Origin: G963720515 sp963720515
GTDB taxonomy: Bacteria; Actinomycetota; Thermoleophilia; Gaiellales; Gaiellaceae
Direction of reading: 5' to 3'
NCBI GenBank assembly: GCA_963720515.1
Contig: OY970397.1
Location: 620,001-684,000 of the forward strand
Length of the DNA stretch: 64,000 nt
Shown: positions 1-8,735 of the stretch, in pieces
Layout: every line of letters begins with the position of its first letter
How positions within the stretch are numbered: the first letter of the stretch is position 1
Notes under the pieces: generated by a model
The model's database searches: none
Seen by the model: the letters and a program-made list of their open reading frames with translations, nothing else
What the model was told of the DNA's origin: nothing
Program-made: the position numbers and the translations under genes

Positions 1-1
1 C

Positions 2-667
2 CAGACCGGTGGGCTCATCCGCGACCTGTCCGTCCGTGAGCTCGTCTCGATGGTCGCCTCGCTCTACCCGCACCCGTTAAGCGTGGACGAGGTGATCGAC
101 CTCGCCCGCATCGACAGGATCGCCGAGCGCCGCACCCAGGTGCTCTCCGGTGGCGAGACCCAGCGGGCCCGCTTCGCGATCGCGCTCGTCTCGAACCCCG
201 AGTTCGTCGTCCTCGACGAGCCGACCGTGGGAATGGACGTCGAGGCGCGCCGCGCGTTTTGGGCGACCATGCGCGAGTTCGCCGCCCGCGGCAAGACGGT
301 GCTCTTCGCCACGCACTACCTCGAGGAGGCGGACGCCTACGCGGACCGCGCAGTCTTGATGGCCCGCGGGCGCGTCGTCGCCGACGGACCGACGACCGAG
401 ATCCGGGCGATGGTCGGCATGCGCACGATCCGCGCAACGCTCCCCGGTGCTTCGCTCGACCGGCTGGCCGCACTCCCGGGTGTCGCCAATGCCGAGCGTC
501 ACGGTGAGGTGGTCGTCCTCGCCTGCTCCGACTCGGACGCGGCGATCCGCGCGCTCCTCGCGACGTTCCCCGAGGCCTATGACCTCGAGATCGCGAGTGC
601 CGCCCTCGAGGACGCGTTCGTACGGCTCACCGCCGAGGCGGAGGAGGAGGTCGAAGAGGCGGCATGA
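2..667 (+). CDS. ABC transporter ATP-binding subunit (5' end off the window)
   Basis: The window opens inside this gene; codons are in frame from base 2 and Walker A lies beyond the left edge. The visible ~220 residues carry the ABC signature (LSGGETQRARFAIA), Walker B with its catalytic Glu (FVVLDEP) and the H-loop (ATHYLEEAD), then a ~90-residue tail typical of CcmA/DrrA-type ATPases. It should energise the next gene, an ABC-2 permease, whose ATG overlaps this stop by four bases (ATGA). The substrate cannot be told; drug or lipid export is a family-level guess. Confidence 0.93.
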   Translation, partial: QTGGLIRDLSVRELVSMVASLYPHPLSVDEVIDLARIDRIAERRTQVLSGGETQRARFAIALVSNPEFVVLDEPTVGMDVEARRAFWATMREFAARGKTVLFATHYLEEADAYADRAVLMARGRVVADGPTTEIRAMVGMRTIRATLPGASLDRLAALPGVANAERHGEVVVLACSDSDAAIRALLATFPEAYDLEIASAALEDAFVRLTAEAEEEVEEAA

Positions 668-1398
668 GCACTGCGACCTACGTCCGCACCGAGATCCTCC
701 GGACGTTCCGCAACCGCCGGTTCGTCTTCTTCGCGCTCGGCTTCCCCCTCGTGCTCTACGCGCTCATCGCCGCGCCGAACCGCGGCGAAGGCGACCTCGC
801 CGGCACGGGCATCCCCGCGCCGCTCTACTTCATGATCGGGCTCGCCGCGTTCGGGACGATGAACGCGATGCTTTCGACCGGCGCGCGGATCGCCGGGGAG
901 CGCTCGGTCGGCTGGAACCGCCAGCTCCGCTTGACGCCGCTCTCCCCCCGGACCTACTTCCGCGCGAAGGTCGCGACGTCGTACCTCATGGCGCTGGCCA
1001 CGCTCGCCTGCCTGTACGCGGCCGGCTTCGCCTTCGGCGTCTCGCTCTCGCTCCGAACGTGGATCACGATGACTGCCCTCGTGCTCGTGGGGCTCGTGCC
1101 CTTCGCGGCGATCGGCGTCCTCTTCGGCCACCTCCTCACCACGGACTCGATCGGCCCCGTGCTCGGCGGGTCGACCGCCCTCTTCGCGCTCCTCGGCGGC
1201 GCCTGGTTCCCCATCACCGGAGGCGCGATGTTGAAGGTCGCCGAGGTGCTTCCCTCCTATTGGCTCGTTCAGGCGAGTCGCGTCGGGATCGGCGGTCACG
1301 CCTGGGGCGCCGAGGGATGGCTCGTCATCGGGGTCTGGACGGCCGTCGCGACCGCGCTCGCGACCCGCGCCTACCGCCGCGATACGAAGCGCGACTAG
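664..1398 (+). CDS. ABC-2 type transporter permease
   Basis: A 244-residue integral membrane protein with about six hydrophobic segments, in the ABC-2 permease family (DrrB/NodJ-like). It starts at an ATG overlapping the ATPase stop, so the two are translationally coupled and form one exporter. The first hydrophobic segment (RFVFFALGFPLVLYALIA) follows a short cytoplasmic start; the last precedes a basic tail. Its TAG stop shares CTAG with the stop of alaS on the opposite strand. Substrate unknown. Confidence 0.9.
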   Translation: MSTATYVRTEILRTFRNRRFVFFALGFPLVLYALIAAPNRGEGDLAGTGIPAPLYFMIGLAAFGTMNAMLSTGARIAGERSVGWNRQLRLTPLSPRTYFRAKVATSYLMALATLACLYAAGFAFGVSLSLRTWITMTALVLVGLVPFAAIGVLFGHLLTTDSIGPVLGGSTALFALLGGAWFPITGGAMLKVAEVLPSYWLVQASRVGIGGHAWGAEGWLVIGVWTAVATALATRAYRRDTKRD

Positions 1399-3947
1399 CC
1401 GAGCGCCTCGAGGACGGCGCGCTCTGCGGCCGCGAGCGCCTCGGGAAGCTTGTCCGGATCCTTGCCGCCGGCGCGAGCCATGTCCGGGCGGCCGCCGCCT
1501 CCGCCGCCGACGAGCGCCGCTGCCTCGCGGACGAGCGCGACCGCGTCGAGCCCCCGCTCGGGGAGCGACCGGTCGAGGTTGACGACGAGGTGCACGCGAC
1601 CGTTCTCCTGCGCGCCGAGGACGACGGCGGCGGGCGCGTTCGCCTGCATGAGCTGGTCGGAGAGCGCGAGGAGGTCTTCGGCGGTCGCGACGTTCGCCTG
1701 GACGACGATCACCTCGACGTCGCCCGCCCGGTTCCGCCGCTCCTCCACGACCTCGGGCCCGCTCGCCGCGGGCTTCGCCTTCGTCTCCTTCCGCGCACGC
1801 GCGAGCTCCGCGCGCAACTCCTCGGCCTCGTGTGCCCGCTCTCGCAGGAGCGCGAAGGCCTCGCCGGACGTGACCGCCTCGATCCGGCGGACGCCCGAGC
1901 CGACGGAGCCCTCGGAGAGGATCGCGAACGGCCCGATCTCCGCCGTCGTGCGGACGTGCGTTCCGCCGCAGAGCTCCCGCGAGAACGCGTCGTCGCCGGA
2001 GCCGATCTCGATCATGCGGACGATGTCGCCGTACTTCTCGCCGAAGAGCGCCATCGCGCCGAGCCGCTTCGCCTCGTCGAGCGTCGTCTCGAAGGCGTGC
2101 ACCGGCTGGTTCACGAAGACCTGCTCGTTCACGATCTCCTCCACGCGGGCGCGCTCCTCGGGGGTGAGCGCCTGGCCGTGCGTGAAGTCGAAGCGGAGCT
2201 TGTCGGGCCGCACGGCGGAGCCCGCCTGGCGCACGTGGTCGCCGAGCACCTCCTGGAGCGCCTTGTGCAGGAGGTGCGTGGCCGTGTGGTTCGCCATCGT
2301 CGGGAACCGAACGCGCCAGGGCACGACCGCGCGCACCCGGTCGTCCGCGGCGAAGCCCTCGCCCCGGAACTGGAGCGCCTGGTCGCTGCCGAAGCGGAAG
2401 GCGGCCACGAGCTCGGCCTTCACGCCATCCTTCTCGATCCAGCCCTGGTCGCTCACCTGCCCGCCGCCGTCCGGGTAGAACGGCGACTCGCGCAGCTTCA
2501 CGAGGAACGTGCCGTCACCGACGTCCTCTAGCGCACCGATCTGCGTGAGCGCCTCGGTCGTCTCCCAGCCGACGAACTCCGTCTCGAAGCCGGCGTCGCG
2601 CGCGAAGTCGGCCGCGCGCTGCAGCTCGCTCTTCTCGCCCCCGGCCCGGGAGATCTCACGGTGCCCCTCCATGAACGTCGCGAATCCGTCCAGGTCGACG
2701 GCCAGGCCGCGGTCGCGGGCGAGCTCTTCGGTGAGCTCGATCGGGAAGCCGTAGGTGGCGGTGAGCGTGAAGGCGTCTTCGCCCGAGATGTCCCCCTTCG
2801 CGGCTACCTCCTCGAAGAGCTTCAGGCCGCGCGCCAGGGTCTCGGAGAAGCGCTCCTCCTCGGCCTTGAGCGCGTCGCGGATGGTGGCGCGGTTCGCCTC
2901 GAGCTCGGGGTACCAGGCGCCCATCTGGTCGACGACCACGTCCGAGAGCCGCCAGAGGTCGTCGAGGCCGATCCTGCGCGCCTGCTGCACGGCGCGCCGG
3001 ATGATCCGTCGGAGGACGTAGCCGCGGCCCTCGTTCGAGGGGATCACGCCGTCGCCGACGAGGCAGGTCATCCCGCGTCCATGGTCGGCGAGGATGCGGT
3101 GCGCCTTCGTCGCGGTCTCGTTCGCGTCCCACGCCACCCCGCTCTCGGCTTCGATCCAGGCCATGATCGCCTGGTAGCCGTCTGTCTCGTAGACGGAGCG
3201 GGAGGGCACGTCCTGCATGATCGCGGCGAGCCGCTCGAGGCCCATGCCCGTGTCCACGTTCTGCTGCGGGAGGGGCGTGAGCGTTCCGTCCGTATGCAGC
3301 TCGTACTCCATGAAGACGAGGTTCCAGAACTCGAGGAAGCGATCGCAGCGCGGGCACGCCGGCGCGCAGGCCGGGTCGCCGCACCCGTACTCCTCGCCCC
3401 AGTCGAAGTAGATCTCGGAGTCCGGCCCACAGGGCCCCGGGCCACCCACCGACCAGAAGTTCTCGCTGCTCGGGAGCGCGACGATGCGCTCGCGCGGCAT
3501 GCCGACCGCCTCCCAGAACCCGACCGCGACCGCGTCCTCGCCGAGCTCGAGCTGCGGGTCGCCCGCGTGGACGGTGACCCAGATGCGGTCCCAGTCGAGC
3601 TTCAGGTGCTCCCGGATGAACTCGGTCGCGTACTCGACCGCGCCCTCCTTGAAGTACTGGCCGAACGAGAAGTTCCCGAGCATCTCGAAGAAGGTCAGGT
3701 GATGCCCGTCGAGCCCGACCTCGTCGATGTCGGGCGTCCGGAAGCACTTCTGGATCGTGGTCGTGAGCAGCGCGGGCGGCTCTTCGCGGCCGAGGAAGTA
3801 CGGCATCTGCGGCTGCATCCCGGCCGACGTGAGGAGCGTCGAGTGGTCCTCGGGCCGCGGAACGAGCGACCAGGACGGCAGGCGCTTGTGCCCCTTCGAC
3901 TCGAAGAAGGAGAGAAATCCCTCGCGCAGCTCGGCGGTCGTCGTCAC
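1395..3947 (-). CDS. alaS: alanine--tRNA ligase
   Basis: Charges tRNA-Ala in the cytoplasm. The 850-residue product has the full family layout: class II catalytic core from the N-terminus (EGFLSFFESKGHKRLPSWS), the Cys-rich insertion after EYGCG, tRNA-recognition domain, editing domain with the HTATHLLH zinc/editing motif and CGGTH, and the C-terminal C-Ala domain ending in a Gly-rich stretch. I chose the GTG at 3947 because family similarity begins there; the frame stays open upstream but that part has no family character. The stop overlaps the convergent permease stop in CTAG. Very sure. Confidence 0.97.
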   Translation of the reverse strand: MTTTAELREGFLSFFESKGHKRLPSWSLVPRPEDHSTLLTSAGMQPQMPYFLGREEPPALLTTTIQKCFRTPDIDEVGLDGHHLTFFEMLGNFSFGQYFKEGAVEYATEFIREHLKLDWDRIWVTVHAGDPQLELGEDAVAVGFWEAVGMPRERIVALPSSENFWSVGGPGPCGPDSEIYFDWGEEYGCGDPACAPACPRCDRFLEFWNLVFMEYELHTDGTLTPLPQQNVDTGMGLERLAAIMQDVPSRSVYETDGYQAIMAWIEAESGVAWDANETATKAHRILADHGRGMTCLVGDGVIPSNEGRGYVLRRIIRRAVQQARRIGLDDLWRLSDVVVDQMGAWYPELEANRATIRDALKAEEERFSETLARGLKLFEEVAAKGDISGEDAFTLTATYGFPIELTEELARDRGLAVDLDGFATFMEGHREISRAGGEKSELQRAADFARDAGFETEFVGWETTEALTQIGALEDVGDGTFLVKLRESPFYPDGGGQVSDQGWIEKDGVKAELVAAFRFGSDQALQFRGEGFAADDRVRAVVPWRVRFPTMANHTATHLLHKALQEVLGDHVRQAGSAVRPDKLRFDFTHGQALTPEERARVEEIVNEQVFVNQPVHAFETTLDEAKRLGAMALFGEKYGDIVRMIEIGSGDDAFSRELCGGTHVRTTAEIGPFAILSEGSVGSGVRRIEAVTSGEAFALLRERAHEAEELRAELARARKETKAKPAASGPEVVEERRNRAGDVEVIVVQANVATAEDLLALSDQLMQANAPAAVVLGAQENGRVHLVVNLDRSLPERGLDAVALVREAAALVGGGGGGRPDMARAGGKDPDKLPEALAAAERAVLEALG

Positions 3948-4022
3948 GAGCCGATCGTACCCCCGATGATTCTCGGCCCAGGGGGAAGTCTCTACTCCAC
4001 CACGACGAATGGAGGCATATCC

Positions 4023-4406
4023 ATGTTCCGAGACACCAAGGCGTATTCGAGCTTCTCCGTACCGGACGTCGCCGAGGCGAAGCGCTTCTACGGCGAGACG
4101 CTCGAGCTCGAGGTCGAGGAGACCCCCGAGGGCCTGACGCTCCACCTCGCGGGCGGGACGCCGATCCTCGTCTACCCCTCCGACACCTACACCGCGCCGA
4201 AGCACACGGTTCTGAACTTCACCGTGGACGACATCGACGCCGCCATCGACGGGCTCGCCGAGCGCGGGATCACGATGGAGCAGTACGACATGCCGGGCAT
4301 CAAGACCGACGAGCGCGGGGTCTTCCGCAGTGACGAAGGGCCCGCGGCGATCGCCTGGTTCAAGGACCCGGCCGACCACGTCCTCTCGGTGATCCAGGAG
4401 CGCTGA
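4023..4406 (+). CDS. VOC (glyoxalase/bleomycin-resistance fold) family protein
   Basis: A 127-residue single-module vicinal-oxygen-chelate protein: N-terminal half SSFSVPDVAEAKRFYGETL, second half beginning NFTVDDIDAAIDGL and ending FKDPADHVLSVIQE. A clear ribosome-binding site (GGAGG, 4011-4015) lies seven bases before the ATG and sets the start. The open frame continues far upstream through alaS antisense, which is a shadow. Members bind metals or small molecules; the exact role (lyase, dioxygenase or resistance protein) cannot be read from sequence. Confidence 0.88.
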   Translation: MFRDTKAYSSFSVPDVAEAKRFYGETLELEVEETPEGLTLHLAGGTPILVYPSDTYTAPKHTVLNFTVDDIDAAIDGLAERGITMEQYDMPGIKTDERGVFRSDEGPAAIAWFKDPADHVLSVIQER

Positions 4407-4412
4407 CCAGGC

Positions 4413-4430
4413 CGGGCCGCGTCCGGCCCG
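4413..4430. terminator. GC-rich hairpin after the VOC gene
   Basis: A 7-bp perfect stem (CGGGCCG / CGGCCCG) with a 4-base CGTC loop starts seven bases after the VOC stop. There is no T-run, so terminator function is only suggested by position. Confidence 0.3.
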
Positions 4431-4557
4431 CCGCGAACCGGCATCTCGCCCGCGGGTAACGGGAGGTCGCCCCCTCCCTGGTTTCTACGCTATCGAGGAT
4501 TTCCGCGCGTGTCTGTGACCGAAGCGCGCCGGATCGGTGCCGATCCGTCCACAGGCG

Positions 4558-5322
4558 TCAGCCTGCCTCGCCCTCCAACTCCTCGGCCGCGATCTCCGCA
4601 CGCACCTTCTCGAGGGCACGGCGGATGAGCCGGGAGACGTGCATCTGCGAGATCCCGACCTGCTGCGCGATCTGCGACTGCGTGAGCCCCTCGAAGAAGC
4701 GCAGGTGCAGGATGCGGCGCTCGCGCTCGTCGAGGACGGCGAGCCCGGGCTCGAGGACGGCGCGGTCCTCGCTCACCTCGTACTCGTGCTCGAGCTCGCC
4801 GAGCGACTCGAGTGGATCCATGTCGTCCTCGCCCCCACCGCCCGGCGCCGAGAGCGAGAGCGTCGAGTAGGCCTGGCCGGTCTCGAGCGCCTCGAGCACC
4901 TCTTCCTCCTCGACCCCGGCCGCCTTCGCGAGCTCGGGAATGGTCGGCGAGCGCTCGAGCTGGACGGTCAGGTCCTCCATCAGCCGCGAGAGCTTCACGT
5001 TCAACTCCTGGAGGCCGCGCGGGACGCGGATCGCCCAGCCCTTGTCGCGGAAGTGCCGCTTGATCTCGCCGATGATGTTCGGCGTGGCGTAGGTCGTGAG
5101 CTCGACGCCGCGGTCGACGTCGAAGCGGTCGATGGCCTTGATGAGCCCGATCGACCCGACCTGGACGAGATCTTCGAGCTGCTCCCCGCGGTACGCGTAG
5201 CGGCGGGCGAGGGAGCGAACGAGCGGCAGGTAGCGCTCGATCAGCTCCTGGCGGGCCGCGATTTCACCGTCCTTGTGGTACCGGCGCAGCAGCTCGCGGT
5301 CGGTGGCCGCGGCCGTACTCAA
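4558..5322 (-). CDS. RNA polymerase sigma factor, SigB/SigF/SigG type
   Basis: A 254-residue alternative sigma-70 factor. Region 2 is visible (EQLEDLVQVGSIGLIKAIDR, then TYATPNIIGEIKRHFRDKGW), then region 3 (SPTIPELAKAAGVEEEEV) and the region 4 helix-turn-helix (LTQSQIAQQVGISQMHVSRL). The only start matching the family N-terminus is TTG at 5320-5322, overlapping the TGA of the upstream gene (TTGA), so it is translationally coupled to an RsbW-like protein. That pairing is the usual arrangement for stress or general-response sigma factors held by an anti-sigma partner. Target genes unknown. Confidence 0.92.
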   Translation of the reverse strand: MSTAAATDRELLRRYHKDGEIAARQELIERYLPLVRSLARRYAYRGEQLEDLVQVGSIGLIKAIDRFDVDRGVELTTYATPNIIGEIKRHFRDKGWAIRVPRGLQELNVKLSRLMEDLTVQLERSPTIPELAKAAGVEEEEVLEALETGQAYSTLSLSAPGGGGEDDMDPLESLGELEHEYEVSEDRAVLEPGLAVLDERERRILHLRFFEGLTQSQIAQQVGISQMHVSRLIRRALEKVRAEIAAEELEGEAG

Positions 5323-5708
5323 CCCGCCCTCGCGGGGATGCGCCGCTCCAGCCGCACCCACCCGCCGTCGTCGCGCCGCTCGAGCTCGTAGCGCTCGGTC
5401 GTCGCCGCGAGCATCCGGCCGAGCGTCAGCTCCCCGTCGCGGCTCGTGTCGAGGTCGCGCTCGAGGGCGTCCGCGTTGAGCGGGCCGACGGTCAGGGCGA
5501 TTGTCGGATCCTCGACCTCGACGACGAGCGTGACGTCGTCCGTCGTCCGGTACGCCTCGGTCTCGAGCAAGACCTCGAGGGCGGTCTGGACGTCGTCGAG
5601 CTCCTCGATGGGGAGCTCGAGCCGCGCGGCGAGGCCGCCGACGACGAGGCGCACCACGCCGTAGAACTCCGGCGCGTGCGGAACCGTGAGCGTGATTGCG
5701 TCCGACAT
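5319..5708 (-). CDS. RsbW-like anti-sigma/ATPase-fold protein, degenerate
   Basis: A 129-residue protein directly upstream of and overlapping the sigma-factor gene. Length, N-terminal pattern (VPHAPEFYGVVRLVVGGLA) and position fit an RsbW/SpoIIAB-type anti-sigma factor. The ATP-binding signatures look missing: the helix that should hold the N-box Asn reads TALEVLLETEAY, and no Gly-rich DxGxG/GLGL lid is seen. It may bind the sigma factor without kinase activity, or be a different regulator. The family assignment rests mostly on context. Confidence 0.65.
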   Translation of the reverse strand: MSDAITLTVPHAPEFYGVVRLVVGGLAARLELPIEELDDVQTALEVLLETEAYRTTDDVTLVVEVEDPTIALTVGPLNADALERDLDTSRDGELTLGRMLAATTERYELERRDDGGWVRLERRIPARAG

Positions 5709-5763
5709 CAGGCGATGCGGCCGGCACCCCCGGCCACGGCGGGCAGTCTAGCCCCGGCGCCTG

Positions 5764-7041
5764 CTACTCCGACGACGTGATGAGGCCCGCGCCGACGACC
5801 GCGTCGTCCTCGTACAGGACGGCCGCCTGGCCCGCCGCGACGCCGTACGCGGGTTCGTCGAGGACGAGCCTGAAGCCGGTGCCCGCGGAGACCACCTCGG
5901 CCGTTGCGGCGGGCGAGCGATAGCGCAGCTTCACCTCCGCGCGCTCGACGGGGACGTAGAGCCGCCCGTTCCGAACGGAGACCTCGCGCCGCGCGAGCGA
6001 CTCGCGCGGGCCGACCACCACGGTGTTCGTGCGCGCGTCGGCGCGAAGCGCGAAGACCGGCGAGCCCGCGGCCACGCCGAGACCGCGCCGCTGGCCGGGC
6101 GTGAAGCGCCAGTAGCCGTCGTGGCGCCCGAGCTCGACGCCCTCTTCGTCGACCACCGGGCCGTCCTGCGCGTCGAGGCCGTGCCGGGCGAGGAAGGCGC
6201 GATAGTCGCCGCCGGCGAGGAAGCACGCCTCCTGGCTCTCGCGCGCGTCGGCGGCGGCGAGCCCCGCGGCGCGTGCCTCGGCGCGCACCGCATCCTTCGT
6301 GGCCTCTCCCAGCGGGAACCACAGGCGCGCTAGCCGGCGCGGGTCGAGGCGGGCGAGCATGTACGACTGGTCCTTCGCCGGGTCGGCCGCGCGGGCGAGG
6401 AGCGGGCGTCCGCGGTGCTCGCGTACGCGGACGTAATGCCCGGTCGCGAGGCGCCCGGCGCCGATCCGCTTCGCGGCGGAGAGGAGCTCGGCGAAGCGGA
6501 AGCTGCCGTTGCAGCGGATGCACGGGTTCGGCGTCTCGCCCCTCGCGTAGCCGCGCACGAACGGGCCGACGACGGCGCGGCGGAACTCCTCCCGCAGGTC
6601 GAGCGTCAGGTGCGGGATCCCGAGGCCGTGGCAGGTCTCGCGCGCGGCGATCACGGCGGCGGGCGAGCAGCAGGCGCGCTCGGAGTCCGGCCCGGCCGGG
6701 TCGAGCCAGAGCCGCAGCGTGAGCCCGACCGGATCGAGGCCCGCGGCGCGCGCGCGGAGGAGCGCGACGGCGCTGTCCACGCCGCCGCTCATCGCGACCG
6801 CGACCCGCGCGGGATCGGCCGGCGCCGTCGCGACCGGGCCGAGCGCGTCGTGGAAGGCGTCGAGCGCGAGCGGGTCGCCGGGGACCGCCGCGGCCTCGAG
6901 CACCGAGGCGCCGCGAACGGCGCGGCAGAGCTCGGCGACGCCCGGCCCCTCACCGTGCGCGCCGGTCACGCGCCCGTCGTCGAGCGTGAGCGCGACCCAG
7001 GCGAGATCGCCGTCGCGCGCCGCGGTGCCGGTCGTCTCCAC
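5764..7041 (-). CDS. mnmA: tRNA 2-thiouridylase MnmA with N-terminal extension
   Basis: Thiolates U34 of Lys, Glu and Gln tRNAs using persulfide sulfur and ATP. Visible motifs in order: PP-loop SGGVDS (about residue 85), CCSPAAVIAAR, catalytic Cys motif NPCIRCN, ATGHY, KDQSYML, the second catalytic Cys in SQEACFL, and FTPGQRRGLGV. At 425 residues it is longer than usual: about 75 residues precede the PP-loop and resemble a degenerate IscU/NifU-like strand pattern (my reading, not a known fusion I can cite). Start is ATG at 7041; a probable 6S RNA lies just upstream. Confidence 0.95.
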   Translation of the reverse strand: METTGTAARDGDLAWVALTLDDGRVTGAHGEGPGVAELCRAVRGASVLEAAAVPGDPLALDAFHDALGPVATAPADPARVAVAMSGGVDSAVALLRARAAGLDPVGLTLRLWLDPAGPDSERACCSPAAVIAARETCHGLGIPHLTLDLREEFRRAVVGPFVRGYARGETPNPCIRCNGSFRFAELLSAAKRIGAGRLATGHYVRVREHRGRPLLARAADPAKDQSYMLARLDPRRLARLWFPLGEATKDAVRAEARAAGLAAADARESQEACFLAGGDYRAFLARHGLDAQDGPVVDEEGVELGRHDGYWRFTPGQRRGLGVAAGSPVFALRADARTNTVVVGPRESLARREVSVRNGRLYVPVERAEVKLRYRSPAATAEVVSAGTGFRLVLDEPAYGVAAGQAAVLYEDDAVVGAGLITSSE

Positions 7042-7069
7042 GGGCCTACGGTAGTTCCTGGACCAGGGG

Positions 7070-7228
7070 TGCGCGCTCCACCCCGCCGATGACTCCGCAC
7101 GTGAGGAACCTGGCGAGCCAGGTGGGTGCCCTGCCGGCCGGACGCCATGCCGAACCGGACACGGGCTCCCTCTATGCAGCTGTTGGTTCTACATATGCGT
7201 GCGGAGTCACGCACGCGGTCGAGCACGC
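7070..7228 (-). ncRNA. ssrS: probable 6S RNA
   Basis: A non-coding stretch with a long closing stem: 12 perfect pairs between 7090-7101 and 7198-7209, with further pairing outside. On the minus strand the 3' side reads GGGCACCCACCTGG, a short loop, then CCAGGTTC, the conserved 3' hairpin of bacterial 6S RNAs, which bind housekeeping RNA polymerase. A TACAGT box (7235-7240) would put the 5' end near 7228; a hairpin at 7066-7084 may form the 3' end. Location between aspS and mnmA matches the B. subtilis 6S gene ssrSA. Boundaries are estimates. SRP RNA was considered and its core motif is absent. Confidence 0.55.
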
Positions 7229-7245
7229 CGTCGCACTGTAGCGCC

Positions 7246-7677
7246 TCATCGGCCGGTCGAGAACCTCCACTGGACGGTTTCGACGCCTGAGAGCCCGAGC
7301 CGGTCGGCCAGCGCCTGCGTCACGGAGAAGTCCTGCCCCTCCCCGACCGGGCCGCGGTCGATCACCCGCGTGTCCACCTGGCGGCCGCCGAGGCGCAGGG
7401 TGATCCGGGCGCCGCACGGGAAGACCGGGTGCGCGACGCCCTCGAGGGTCGGCGTGAGCCGCGCGACGCACGGGGTGGCGCGGCCGTAGTGACCCTCGCC
7501 GTAGGCGCCGACGCGGGCCTCCTCCCATCCGGAGACCGCCGGCGGCGTCGCCACGGGCGGGCCGGTGGTGGTCGAGCCGCCGCCGTCGCCGCCGCTCGTG
7601 AGCGCGAGCGCGCCGAGGCCCGACACGAGCGCGATGGCGAGGAGGGCGAGCTGGCGTTCGAGGTGCTTCGGGCTCAC
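7246..7677 (-). CDS. RlpA-like double-psi beta-barrel protein, membrane-anchored
   Basis: A 143-residue protein: one N-terminal hydrophobic segment (LALLAIALVSGLGALAL), a Thr/Pro linker, then a double-psi beta-barrel of the RlpA/septolysin type (GHYGRATPCVARL, HPVFPCGARITLRL, VIDRGPVGEGQDFSVTQAL). RlpA proteins act on peptidoglycan at the envelope; activity is not provable here. The GTG start overlaps the TGA of the upstream membrane-protein gene (GTGA), so the two are coupled. The longer open frame upstream is a shadow. Confidence 0.8.
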   Translation of the reverse strand: MSPKHLERQLALLAIALVSGLGALALTSGGDGGGSTTTGPPVATPPAVSGWEEARVGAYGEGHYGRATPCVARLTPTLEGVAHPVFPCGARITLRLGGRQVDTRVIDRGPVGEGQDFSVTQALADRLGLSGVETVQWRFSTGR

Positions 7678-8720
7678 GCCGATTCGAGCCGGTCGAGGAG
7701 CGGCCCGAACGACTCGCGCACGAGGGAGTCGAACTCCACCGGCAGCGCGCCGTCCGGCTCGGCGAACCGGCGCAGGTTGAAGAACAGGTAGTGGAGCTCC
7801 TCGGCCTGCTCGGGCGGCGCGTAGCGGGCGACGTGCTCGAGCTCCCACAGGTTCCATTGCCGCGGGTCGCGGCGGCGCTCGGAGAGCCGCGTGACCGGCG
7901 TGGGCGCCGGCGGAGATGGCGGCGCGGGCGAGGCGCTCGCCACGGGGCGGACGACCACCGGCTGCGGCGCAGGCCGGGGCGGCGGCTGGACGATCTGCGG
8001 CCGCGGCCGCTCGGGCGGAACCACCGGCTCCATGCGGCGGACGGGGGTCGGTGTCGGGACGGCGCGTACCGGCGGCGCGGTCGGCCGGGGCGGTTCGACC
8101 GGTGCTGCGACGACCGGCTCCGGCACGGGCTGCGGTTCTGGCTCTGGTTCTGGTTCGGGCTCCGGTTCGGCTCGGGCTCCGGGAGGAGCGCGAGCGCCTC
8201 GGGAGGGGCCGGCTCGGCGACGACCTTGACCTCGGGCTCGTGCAAGGGGGCCGCGACGACGGCGACGGCCACGGGCTCGGGGTCAGACGCCGCGGCGACG
8301 CTGCCGGCGATCCGTCGCCGCCGCGCAGGACGACGCGGAAGCGTCCGATGCGGAGCGCCCGTGTCTTCGCCGGGACCGGCTCCGCCGTCGGCGCGGCGAC
8401 CGGCTCGGGCGCCGGCCAGCGGCGCCGGCTCGGGTGGCGGCTACGGCGCGGCGGCGCGGGACCTGGGTCTCCTCCACCGGCCGCCCCACGACGTTCGGCT
8501 GGTCGTAGCCGGTTCTCAGCAGCCACTCCCGCTCGTAGACGCCGACATCCCGGTCACCCATGTTCCACGCGTACCACTCGGCGATCGAGGCGATGAGCCA
8601 GGCGGCGGCGACGCCGAGGACGATCCAGATCGCGTCCGCGTCGGCGAGCCAGAGGCTCAGCGCGACCGAGACGATGAGCGCGGCCAGCGTGACGAAGCGG
8701 GCGAACGAGGCGCCTTGCAC
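7674..8720 (-). CDS. membrane protein with long Pro-rich cytoplasmic region (frame broken about three times)
   Basis: Reads as one protein of ~345 residues: two adjacent N-terminal hydrophobic segments (FVTLAALIVSVALSLWLA and IWIVLGVAAAWLIASIAEW), a Pro/Glu/Ala-rich middle, and a conserved-looking C-terminal domain (PRQWNLWELEHVARY ... PVEFDSLVRESFGPLL). Coding sense jumps frames near 8430, 8290 and 8165, the last within a CCGGAA-type repeat. The pieces on either side stay coding in style, so indel errors are likelier than decay. GTG at 8720 follows the DivIVA-like gene by 15 bases; its stop overlaps the RlpA-like gene. Function unknown; position suggests envelope or division. Confidence 0.6.
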
Positions 8721-8735
8721 GCCGGGGCGCCGACG

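Noticed and set aside
447..2531. 694-codon plus-strand frame over the permease and alaS
   Set aside because: Arg/Pro-rich shadow crossing two well-identified genes in other frames.
2661..4022. Long plus-strand frame running into the VOC gene
   Set aside because: It is antisense to alaS and has the Leu/Glu/Arg composition of a shadow; the VOC gene has its own ribosome site at 4011.
7070..7228. SRP RNA or tmRNA instead of 6S
   Set aside because: No GGTCAGG...GGAAG...AGCAGCC core and no tRNA-like ends; the 3' hairpin matches 6S better.
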